Notes under the pieces: model-generated
What the model saw: only the letters and a program-made list of their open reading frames with translations
Database searches by the model: none
Told to the model about the DNA's origin: nothing
Program-made: the position numbers and the translations under genes
Origin: Planctomycetia bacterium
Lineage (GTDB): Bacteria; Planctomycetota; Planctomycetia; Gemmatales; Gemmataceae
Length of the DNA: 34,012 bases
Direction: 5' to 3'
Assembly (NCBI GenBank): GCA_005786805.1
Contig: SYCV01000099.1
Coordinates: 1 to 34,012 of the forward strand
In this document: positions 25,108-31,791 of the stretch, in pieces
Layout: every line of letters starts with the position of its first letter
Numbering within the stretch: position 1 is the first letter of the stretch

Positions 25108-25779
25108 TCAAGATTTCCTTGCGCTGAAAGTCCAGTGCCTGTCGGAGGATTGGTTTACCGTGGAACCATCAAATCCAAAGGAGATTGTGATTTCCCGGAC
25201 TTCCTCGAGGGATAGGGCGGCATGCAATGAATCCGTGAAAAGCTGCTTTTGCTTGGGTGTCGCGTCACCTGCGTGAATCTTTACGAGGTTCATCAAAACA
25301 TTTTGGTTGTTGGGTCTGAGTAAATCACGGATGAATATTAATCCACCTCTTTTGGTAACCCTAATCATTTCCTTGAAGCATTCATACGGGTTTGGAATGT
25401 GATGGATGATGCTGTTGGAAATGACATGATCAAAGGATCCATCAAGATATGGCATTTTTTTTGAATCAACCTTTGCCAGGGTGATTGCGGATTCAAGGTT
25501 CGCGTTTTTGATGTTTTTAGTGCCCAGCGAAAGCATGGATTCAGCAAGATCTATGGCAGTGATTTTAAGTCGGGGTTCATATCCGCATAATGCAATGGGT
25601 ATTTGAGCGGTGCCCGTGCCAACATCAAGTACATTCACCCCGTCAGCAGTCGTTTTTTTTGAAAGAAAATCCTGGCAAAACAATTCGTTTACCCTGCTGT
25701 GATCCATTGAATCATATTCGGTCGCCTCTTCCATGGTATCCATGACTTCTGGTTCGAGAATTCTATTTAATTTTTGCAT
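25108..25779 (-). CDS. Class I SAM-dependent methyltransferase
   Basis: A 223-residue cytosolic methyltransferase. Motif I is V-L-D-V-G-T-G-T-A-Q-I-P (about residues 50-61), the acidic end of strand 2 is I-T-A-I-D-L-A-E-S-M-L, motif II reads DGSFDHVISNSIIHHIPNPYECFKEMIRVTKRGG and motif III LIFIRDLLRPN. The type resembles UbiE/Methyltransf_11 enzymes acting on small molecules, but the substrate cannot be assigned. The upstream N-terminal helix region (MDTMEEATEYDSMDHSRVNELFCQDFL) is shared with a subgroup found in planctomycetes and cyanobacteria, by recollection. It lies 10 bases ahead of the mlaE-type gene. The ATG has no obvious ribosome binding site, and a terminator-like hairpin lies 80-125 bases upstream. 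Confidence 0.9.
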   Translation of the reverse strand: MQKLNRILEPEVMDTMEEATEYDSMDHSRVNELFCQDFLSKKTTADGVNVLDVGTGTAQIPIALCGYEPRLKITAIDLAESMLSLGTKNIKNANLESAITLAKVDSKKMPYLDGSFDHVISNSIIHHIPNPYECFKEMIRVTKRGGLIFIRDLLRPNNQNVLMNLVKIHAGDATPKQKQLFTDSLHAALSLEEVREITISFGFDGSTVNQSSDRHWTFSARKS

Positions 25780-25861
25780 CTTGGGGATCAGGATTAGAGA
25801 GTTAAGGATTATAAGAAATCAGTTTAAGGTAGAGTTATTGATGAGTAAATAAGGGATACTC

Positions 25862-25904
25862 AAAGAAAAAACCCCGCTGATACATTTTGAGGGCATCAGC
25901 GGGG
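25862..25904 (-). terminator. Strong terminator-like hairpin ahead of the methyltransferase gene
   Basis: On the minus strand CCCCGCTGAT (25904-25895), a 13-base loop, ATCAGCGGGG (25881-25872), then TTTTTT and CTTT (25871-25862): a perfect 10-bp GC-rich intrinsic terminator. No minus-strand gene lies upstream, since ffh runs the other way. It therefore ends either an unannotated short RNA or, as an attenuator, the leader of the methyltransferase-mlaE transcript. Confidence 0.8.
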
Positions 25905-26086
25905 CCGGAACAGAGAAGAGGCCAAGAATCAGACTAAGCTTTTTGGATGATCCGTGTCAATCAATTAAAAAAATAAAGATCATATTTTTTAGTGTACATA
26001 TGTTTACATTGACGGGATAAATCGTACAATCAAATTAACTTGAAAGAGATGAATTTGTTTAAAATAAGGACTTTTTAAACCTCAGG

Positions 26087-26114
26087 TTGCACCTGTAGGT
26101 CATTCTTTTATAAT
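26087..26114 (+). promoter_or_regulatory. Sigma-70-type promoter for ffh
   Basis: TTGCAC (26087-26092), 16 bases, then a perfect TATAAT (26109-26114). A start near 26121 would give a leader of about 50 bases ahead of the ffh ATG at 26170. It may drive the whole ffh-to-phosphopantetheinyl-transferase block. Confidence 0.7.
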
Positions 26115-26169
26115 AAATTTAGATTTCCTGAGCATTTTGGGCGTAAATGATCTTTTTAATGAGATTGCC

Positions 26170-27627
26170 ATGTTTGATGGTTTGAGAAAAGGGTTGACCG
26201 CAGCTTTAAAGACCCTGCGTGGAAAAGGCCGCCTATCCGAGGCGAACATCCGCGAAGCCATGGATTCCATACGCACTGTTCTGCTCGATGCCGATGTTAA
26301 CTTTACGGCAGCCGAAAATTTCATCAAACGAATAACTGAAAAGTCTGTCGGGCAGGAAGTGCTTCGTAGCCTTGATCCCAGTGAACAAATTGTAAAAATC
26401 GTTTATGATGAGCTGGTCATGCTCATGGGGCCGGTGGATACAGCGATCCCTTTTGCCAAGGATCGTCCAACGGTAATCATGCTCTGTGGTCTTCAAGGTC
26501 AGGGAAAAACCACAACCTCGGGCAAGCTGGCACTGACGCTCAAAGGTAAAGGGCGAAAACCATTGCTGGTTGCAGCCGATTTGCAAAGGCCTGCCGCTGT
26601 CGAACAATTGCGAGTGCTGGGGGAGCAAATTCAGGTTCCCGTTTATTTGGAACTACCGGAGGCCGGCAAACCGGTTCCCACGCCTGTTCAAGTTTGCGCC
26701 AATGCGATTGCGTATGCAAAACGAACCTTGATTGACACGGTTATCCTTGATACCGCGGGTCGTTTGCATATCGCCGAAATGCCCATGGACGAGCTTAAGC
26801 AGATCGATAAACAGGCCAAACCTGACCAGGTTTACCTCGTATGCGATGCGATGACAGGGCAAGATGCGGTCAACAGTGCCGCGGCTTTCAACGAGGCGCT
26901 TGAGCTTAACGGTGTGATCCTGACCAAGCTTGATGGTGATGCGCGTGGTGGCGCCGCGTTGTCAATAAAGGAAGTCACCAGGGTTCCGATCAAATTTATC
27001 GGGGTCGGTGAAAAACTCGATAAGTTAGAGGAGTTTCGCCCGGAGGGAATGGCCCAGCGAATTTTGGGTCAGGGTGACATATTGTCCCTGGTTGAAAAAG
27101 TCAGCAAGGTGCAATCCGATATTTCCAAGGAAGAATTGGAAGAACAGCAGAAAAAGTTGAGGGAAGGGGATTTTAACCTCAACGATTTCAGGAAACAGTT
27201 TGAACAAATCGCCAAGATGGGTTCAATGAAAGACCTTATCGGGGCGATGCCTGGTATGTCGGATATGGTGCCGGCGGGTGAAGACCCCGAGGCGGCATTC
27301 AGAAGAATCAAAGGTATGCTTGATTCGATGACCCGGGAGGAAAGGGCTAATCCTGACATTCTGGACCAAAATCGAAGGCGCAGAGTGGCGGCAGGTAGTG
27401 GGACGCAACCCCATGATGTGAAACAGTTTCTGAATCAATTTGAACAGGTGCGCAACTTGATGCGTGCCATGTCCAAGATGAGCATATGGGAAAGAATCAA
27501 GATGGTTTCCGGGATGGGAAAGATGGGCGCTTTCCAGCCGGGGGCCAAATTAAAGACAAAAGGCGACACGGGTCATAGAAAAACCCCTAAGGAAAGAGCC
27601 AAAGAGCGAAAAAATAAAAAACGCTAG
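26170..27627 (+). CDS. ffh: Signal recognition particle protein
   Basis: A 485-residue SRP54/Ffh GTPase, which binds signal sequences and 4.5S RNA and delivers nascent membrane proteins to FtsY. The N domain is residues 1-85. The G domain has P-loop G-L-Q-G-Q-G-K-T-T-T (about 107-116), DTAGRLH, and TKLDGDARGGAALSI. The Met-rich M domain (about 320-440) includes GMPGMSDM and a helix with RRRRVAAGSGTQPHDVKQFLNQFEQVRNLM, the RNA-binding SGTQ-type motif. The C-terminus is very Lys/Arg-rich. The start is MFDGLRKGL at 26170, matching the family; an earlier TTG at 26137 is unlikely. The ribosome binding site is weak. First gene of the conserved block. Confidence 0.97.
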   Translation: MFDGLRKGLTAALKTLRGKGRLSEANIREAMDSIRTVLLDADVNFTAAENFIKRITEKSVGQEVLRSLDPSEQIVKIVYDELVMLMGPVDTAIPFAKDRPTVIMLCGLQGQGKTTTSGKLALTLKGKGRKPLLVAADLQRPAAVEQLRVLGEQIQVPVYLELPEAGKPVPTPVQVCANAIAYAKRTLIDTVILDTAGRLHIAEMPMDELKQIDKQAKPDQVYLVCDAMTGQDAVNSAAAFNEALELNGVILTKLDGDARGGAALSIKEVTRVPIKFIGVGEKLDKLEEFRPEGMAQRILGQGDILSLVEKVSKVQSDISKEELEEQQKKLREGDFNLNDFRKQFEQIAKMGSMKDLIGAMPGMSDMVPAGEDPEAAFRRIKGMLDSMTREERANPDILDQNRRRRVAAGSGTQPHDVKQFLNQFEQVRNLMRAMSKMSIWERIKMVSGMGKMGAFQPGAKLKTKGDTGHRKTPKERAKERKNKKR

Positions 27628-27716
27628 TTTCTTGAAATGAATTAAGAAAGGTTGTGGGTTTTTCCACTGCTTTTCATAATATAAAGCTTTGGTGTATTTA
27701 TCGGAAAGGAAGAACC

Positions 27717-28001
27717 ATGGCAGTTAGTATTCGTATGAAACAGTTTGGCAGGCATGGTAGGCATTTTTATCGTATCGTTGCCATCGATAAGCGAAGGGCA
27801 CGCGATGGGGATGTTCTTGAAATTCTTGGTACTTATGATCCTTCAGTGAAGGTTAAGGAATCCAGGGTCACGCTTAAGCCAGCAAGAATCAAGCATTGGT
27901 TGAGTGTTGGTGCGAAACCTTCGGATCATGTTGCAATCTTTCTCGAAAAGTACATGGAAAAATTCGAGAAGGCCGAGGCAGCAGCTAGTTCCGGTTCCTA
28001 A
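27717..28001 (+). CDS. rpsP: Ribosomal protein bS16
   Basis: A 94-residue small-subunit protein with the canonical bS16 start MAVSIRMKQFGRHGRHFYRIVAIDKRRARDG, the EILGTYDP box, and KPARIKHWLSVGAKPSDHV. The length is slightly above the usual 80-90 because of an Ala/Ser-rich tail. The ATG at 27717 has GGAAAGGA upstream. It is separated from trmD by only four bases. The order ffh-rpsP-trmD-rplS is the standard bacterial arrangement (rimM is not found between rpsP and trmD here). Confidence 0.97.
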   Translation: MAVSIRMKQFGRHGRHFYRIVAIDKRRARDGDVLEILGTYDPSVKVKESRVTLKPARIKHWLSVGAKPSDHVAIFLEKYMEKFEKAEAAASSGS

Positions 28002-28005
28002 AGCC

Positions 28006-28677
28006 ATGCGGTTTGATGTGTTGACATTGTTTCCTGATTTATTTCAGGGATATCTGTCGCAGAGCTTATTGAAACTGGCTATTGAAGCGGAAAAGGTTTC
28101 CATCAATCTTTGGAATATCCGGGATTGGGCCAAGGGCAAGCACTCCAAGGTGGATGACAGGCCTTTTGGTGGTGGACCAGGAATGGTCATGAGTCCACAA
28201 CCGGTTTTTGACTGTGTTGAAGATGTTCGTTCAAAAGTTGTTGAGAATCCAGGTTTGCTGGTTATGCTCACTCCCGCAGGAGAAAGGCTTAACCAAAAAG
28301 TTGTCGAAGAATTGGCCGGCCACAACAGGATATTATTGTTGTGCGGCAGATACGAGGGGTTTGACGAAAGAATCAGGCTTGGCCTGAAACCCCGCGAAGT
28401 CTCGATTGGTGACTTCATTTGCAATGGCGGTGAGGTCCCCGCGATGGTCGTGATCGACAGTGTGATTCGTCTGGTTCCAGGCGTTTTGGGAGATCCCGAA
28501 AGCCTTGCTGAGGAAACTCACTCTGATCCAGGCGTGGTTGAATATCCCCAATATACCCGACCGAGGGTTTTCAGGGGACTTGAAGTTCCGGAGGTATTGT
28601 TGGGCGGAAACCATTCCGCAATTGCTTCCTGGCGGGCTGAACAGTCCAGGTTACGAAGTCAGGGTTTGATCAAATAA
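28006..28677 (+). CDS. trmD: tRNA (guanine-N1)-methyltransferase
   Basis: A 223-residue TrmD that methylates G37 of tRNAs reading CNN codons and so prevents +1 frameshifting. It is a SPOUT-class enzyme: the N-terminus MRFDVLTLFPDLF, the HSKVDDRPFGGGPGMVMSPQPVFDCVE box, the knot region LLCGRYEGFDERI and SIGDFICNGGEVPAMVVIDSVIRLVPGVLGDPESLAEETHSDPGVVEYPQYTRP are all intact. The start at 28006 lies four bases behind the rpsP stop. A longer open frame from 27904 lies inside rpsP and is not used. It is slightly shorter than the 240-255 residues of many homologues at the C-terminus. Confidence 0.97.
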   Translation: MRFDVLTLFPDLFQGYLSQSLLKLAIEAEKVSINLWNIRDWAKGKHSKVDDRPFGGGPGMVMSPQPVFDCVEDVRSKVVENPGLLVMLTPAGERLNQKVVEELAGHNRILLLCGRYEGFDERIRLGLKPREVSIGDFICNGGEVPAMVVIDSVIRLVPGVLGDPESLAEETHSDPGVVEYPQYTRPRVFRGLEVPEVLLGGNHSAIASWRAEQSRLRSQGLIK

Positions 28678-28701
28678 ACTTGTTTGCGAAGGAATATTAT
28701 C

Positions 28702-29115
28702 ATGAAAAATCGCCTCATTCAAATTGTTGAAGACACCGCAAAAAAACATGTCAATGAACTTGCTGAAAAATCAGAAGTCAAAAGATCCATCCCCTATTTT
28801 GAAGTGGGCGACAGCGTTGATGTCCATTTCCGGATTCTTGAAGGCCAGAAGGAACGCATCCAGGTTTTCAGCGGCCTTGTAATCAGCCAGCGTGGTAACG
28901 GCATGGGTGAGATGTTCACCGTCCGCCGCATCGTCCAGGGTGAAGGCGTGGAGCGAACTTTCCCCGTGGTTTCTCCTCGGGTTGCCAAGGTTGAAGTAAA
29001 GAAAACGGGCAAGGTTCGCAGGGCCAAGCTTTATTACATGCGCGACAGGGTCGGTAAATCGATCCGCCTCAAGGAGCGCAAGCCTTATGCGACGAAGGCA
29101 GCCAAGACCAACTAG
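28702..29115 (+). CDS. rplS: Ribosomal protein bL19
   Basis: A 137-residue large-subunit protein at the subunit interface. Family boxes: IPYFEVGDSVDVHFRILEGQKERIQVFSGLVISQRGNG, MFTVRRIVQGEGVERTFPVVSPRVAKVEVKKTGKVRRAKLYYMRDRVGKSIRLKER. It has a somewhat longer tail than the roughly 115 residues of E. coli L19. AAGGA precedes the ATG at 28702 by eight bases. It lies 24 bases behind trmD in the ribosomal block. Confidence 0.97.
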   Translation: MKNRLIQIVEDTAKKHVNELAEKSEVKRSIPYFEVGDSVDVHFRILEGQKERIQVFSGLVISQRGNGMGEMFTVRRIVQGEGVERTFPVVSPRVAKVEVKKTGKVRRAKLYYMRDRVGKSIRLKERKPYATKAAKTN

Positions 29116-29135
29116 CCATTGCAACGGTGATTCGC

Positions 29136-29534
29136 ATGCCCATGCGATTTCTCGACTGGGTTTTACCTTGGCGCAAACAACTTGGAAATAAATCCGAGCA
29201 TATTGCAGCCAAGGTGCTTGTTTCCAAAGGTTACACCATCCTTTCAAAAAATTGGGCTTGCAAGCTGGGTGAACTCGATATTGTTGCTCGTATCAGGGAC
29301 ACGGTTGTTTTCGTTGAAGTTCGCTCCCGGTCTTGTGATCATACGGTGGTCGCCGCTGAATCGGTGGGAAGGGACAAGCAAATCAAGCTTTCAAGGGCTG
29401 CTAACTCCTTTATATTTGCCCATAAAATCCAAGGGTGCTCATTCAGGTTTGATGTGATTGCGATTGCCTGGAAAAAAAATTCTCCGACTCCCGACCTGGC
29501 CCATCATGAAAATGCCTTTGAGTTTATTTCCTGA
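29136..29534 (+). CDS. YraN/UPF0102 family protein
   Basis: A 132-residue protein of the UPF0102 (YraN) group, a predicted endonuclease-like fold related to Holliday-junction resolvases. It shows the family order G-N-K-S-E-H-I-A-A-K-V-L, GYTILSKNWACKLGELDIVARI (the E-L-D acidic active-site-like strand), and VVFVEVRSRS (the second E-x-(K/R) strand). Its function in cells is not settled; the gene is very often found behind rplS/rnhB, as here. The ATG at 29136 has GGTGA about five bases upstream; a GTG at 29127 and an ATG at 29142 are alternatives. Confidence 0.9.
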   Translation: MPMRFLDWVLPWRKQLGNKSEHIAAKVLVSKGYTILSKNWACKLGELDIVARIRDTVVFVEVRSRSCDHTVVAAESVGRDKQIKLSRAANSFIFAHKIQGCSFRFDVIAIAWKKNSPTPDLAHHENAFEFIS

Positions 29535-29561
29535 TACTTGGTTGCTTCTCAGGAGGGCGTC

Positions 29562-30779
29562 TTGAAAACTTCCGCACAACAACTTGAGTTGATAAAAAAC
29601 GGCGTGGATCAAATAGTTCCCGCCGATGAATTTTCGCGTAAATTGGATCGATCTATCGCTCAGAACAAACCCCTCAGGGTCAAATATGGGATTGATCCCA
29701 CCGGCATCGATGTCCACCTGGGCCATACTGTTCCGCTTAGAAAACTCAGGCTTTTTCAAGACCTGGGACATCAGGCGGTCCTTATCATTGGGAATTACAC
29801 CGCATTGGTTGGTGACCCCAGTGGCAGGGACCAGGCCAGGCAGCGACTTACTGAGGAACAGGTTGCTAAAAATGCACTTGATTACCTTGTCCAGGTAGGC
29901 AAGGTGATTGATCTTTCCAAAACCGAGGTCCGCTACAACGGTGAGTGGTTTTCCAAATATCGATTTCTCGATGTGCTAGCGTTAGCAGGAACCACCACCA
30001 TCCAGCGCATGCTGGAACGCGATGACTTCACCAAGCGTTACAAGGCTGGCACCCCAATTTATCTTCACGAATGCCTTTATCCGCTGATGCAGGGGCATGA
30101 TAGCGTCGAGGTTCGTGCGGATGTGGAACTGGGTGGAAGCGAACAACTTTTCAGCCTAATGGCGGCCCGCGATTTGCAGAAAAACGCCGGACAGGAACCC
30201 CAGGTTTGCCTCACACTTCCCATTCTCCGTGGATTGGATGGTTCCAAGCGAATGGGAAAAAGCCTTGGCAATTATATTGGCGTGTGTGAGCCATCCTATG
30301 ATCAATTTGCAAAGGTTATGAGCATCCCTGATGAACTCATGAGGGAATGGTTCGAGTTGCTAACCAATCTTTCCACCGCCGAGATTAATATCCTTCTGGA
30401 TGCATCCAAAACGCATCCCCTTGAGGCGAAGAAAGCCCTGGGTAAAAACATAGTTGGTTTTTATCATGGCGACAATCTTGCTGGTGAGGCCGCTGCGGAA
30501 TGGACCAGAAGGTTTTCCCAAAGGCAGGATCCAACGGATATTCCGGTGGTTGTTTTAAGCAATGCCCAGCTTGCAGGGGGATGCACCGCCACCAAGCTTC
30601 TGGTGTTTTTGGAATTTGCCAAAAGCAACAATGATGCAAGAAGGCTGATTCAGGGCGGTGGAGTGACGATAGGACCTGATAAGATCAAGATTTCCGATCC
30701 CAACCAAGTCATAAACATCGAAGGTGAATTAATCGTCCGGGTTGGCGCACGCAGGGTCGTTCGCGCAAGGTCTGAATGA
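29562..30779 (+). CDS. tyrS: Tyrosyl-tRNA synthetase (TTG start)
   Basis: A 405-residue class I synthetase that charges tRNA-Tyr. The Rossmann core has the HIGH-type box V-H-L-G-H-T-V (about 51-57), LIIGNYTALVGDPSGR, the tyrosine pocket region and the KMSKS-type loop G-S-K-R-M-G-K-S-L-G-N around residue 228. The C-terminal S4 domain follows (VFLEFAKSNNDARRLIQGGGVTIGPDKIKI). I place the start at the TTG at 29562, because AGGAGG (29551-29556) lies just five bases upstream; an in-frame TTG at 29538 has no such site. Its stop is 16 bases ahead of the next gene. Confidence 0.96.
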   Translation: MKTSAQQLELIKNGVDQIVPADEFSRKLDRSIAQNKPLRVKYGIDPTGIDVHLGHTVPLRKLRLFQDLGHQAVLIIGNYTALVGDPSGRDQARQRLTEEQVAKNALDYLVQVGKVIDLSKTEVRYNGEWFSKYRFLDVLALAGTTTIQRMLERDDFTKRYKAGTPIYLHECLYPLMQGHDSVEVRADVELGGSEQLFSLMAARDLQKNAGQEPQVCLTLPILRGLDGSKRMGKSLGNYIGVCEPSYDQFAKVMSIPDELMREWFELLTNLSTAEINILLDASKTHPLEAKKALGKNIVGFYHGDNLAGEAAAEWTRRFSQRQDPTDIPVVVLSNAQLAGGCTATKLLVFLEFAKSNNDARRLIQGGGVTIGPDKIKISDPNQVINIEGELIVRVGARRVVRARSE

Positions 30780-30795
30780 TTCAAAGGGGCAATCC

Positions 30796-31563
30796 TTGGG
30801 TAATCCCATCAAAGCAACCTGGCCGATCAGCAATTGTCTGACTCCCCTTGAAAAGGGCTGTGTCCATATTTGGTCATTTCATACTTCCAAGCCCTCAAGG
30901 GAGGTTGAATCACTTTCAACCTTGCTGCATCCCAATGAAATTAACCGGGCAATGCGCATGCGCTCATTGGAAGTGCGTGAGCAGGCTATAGTTGGTAGGG
31001 CGGTTTTGAGGATTTTCCTTGCGGGATATTTGGGGTGCGATCCAAAAGAAGTTGCATTTGAACATACCGGGATGGGAAAGCCTGTCCTTGCGAATCGCAA
31101 GGGGCTTTTTTTTAATCTTTCACATTCCCATGGACTGGGATTGATCGCCCTTTCAAGTTGTGCCGAGGTCGGAGTGGACATTGAAAAAATCCGCCATATC
31201 GAGAATAGTTTGTTTCTTGCGGAGCGTTTTTTTTCACCTTGGGAATCCCAGACCCTTTCGAGGCAGAATACAGGCGAAATGCAGTCCGTCTTTTTTCAGG
31301 CATGGACCAGGAAAGAAGCTTTTTTGAAGGCGAATGGCCATGGGCTGGGCTTTGGTTTGGACCGGGTTGAAGTTTCATTGGGTCGTAATGAAACCCCCCG
31401 GATACGATTTGTTGATGGGTGCCCAAAAGAGGCTGAACGCTGGACACTATTGCATCTCGAACCAGGTATGGGATTCATGGGGGCCGCCGCTTTCCAGGGG
31501 CCTGGCAACATTCGCTCGCTAACCTGGCATTGGGATGGTAAAGAGAATCCAAGGATGAAGTGA
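30796..31563 (+). CDS. 4'-phosphopantetheinyl transferase, Sfp type (probable TTG start)
   Basis: A 255-residue enzyme that moves phosphopantetheine from CoA to carrier proteins. Typical features: GRAVLRIFLAGYLG, GKPVLANRKGLFFNLSHSHGLGLIALS, the magnesium site G-V-D-I-E-K-I around residue 130, and the second metal/catalytic box F-F-Q-A-W-T-R-K-E-A-F-L-K-A-N-G-H-G-L. The long Sfp form acts on polyketide, peptide or fatty acid carrier proteins. The start is uncertain: TTG 30796 has AAAGGGG six bases upstream and lies behind the tyrS stop; the frame opens at 30742, inside tyrS. No carrier protein or synthase gene is visible nearby. Last gene of the block. Confidence 0.9.
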   Translation: MGNPIKATWPISNCLTPLEKGCVHIWSFHTSKPSREVESLSTLLHPNEINRAMRMRSLEVREQAIVGRAVLRIFLAGYLGCDPKEVAFEHTGMGKPVLANRKGLFFNLSHSHGLGLIALSSCAEVGVDIEKIRHIENSLFLAERFFSPWESQTLSRQNTGEMQSVFFQAWTRKEAFLKANGHGLGFGLDRVEVSLGRNETPRIRFVDGCPKEAERWTLLHLEPGMGFMGAAAFQGPGNIRSLTWHWDGKENPRMK

Positions 31564-31612
31564 AAGATCACATTGGGCAACTGTGTTTTCTTGAATATAA
31601 TAACTTCGGAAT

Positions 31613-31686
31613 GCCCTTGTAGCTCAGCTGGATAGAGCAACGGATTTCTAATCCGTCGGTCACTGGTTCGAATCCAGTCGGGGGCA
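31613..31686 (+). tRNA. tRNA-Arg (anticodon TCT)
   Basis: A complete cloverleaf of 74 bases. The acceptor stem is GCCCTTG (31613-31619) with CGGGGGC (31679-31685), including two T-G pairs, and discriminator A at 31686. The D arm is GCTC/GAGC, the anticodon stem ACGGA/TCCGT with loop TTTCTAA, anticodon TCT at 31647-31649, reading AGA and probably AGG. The T arm is ACTGG-TTCGAAT-CCAGT. The 3' CCA is not encoded. Confidence 0.98.
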
Positions 31687-31791
31687 TTTCCTTTTTCTTC
31701 CATGATTAATTTCAATCTTAATGTTCCCTTAACATCAAATTGTTAACATAAGACATGGAATTTAACTACATCTGGAAATGAGGCATGTATC

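Larger units (their letters stand above)
25780..26169. other. Divergent intergenic region between the methyltransferase and ffh
   Basis: About 390 AT-rich bases without a convincing gene. It holds the minus-strand terminator-like hairpin at 25862-25904, an imperfect palindrome at 25993-26008 (TGTACATATGTTTACA, core ACATATGT), and the ffh promoter at 26087-26114. I looked for an SRP 4.5S RNA, because ffs sometimes lies near ffh, and did not find the conserved GGAA tetraloop helix with its internal loops. Confidence 0.5.

Noticed and set aside
25780-26169. SRP 4.5S RNA next to ffh
   Set aside because: No segment shows the conserved GGAA tetraloop with the asymmetric and symmetric internal loops on either strand.
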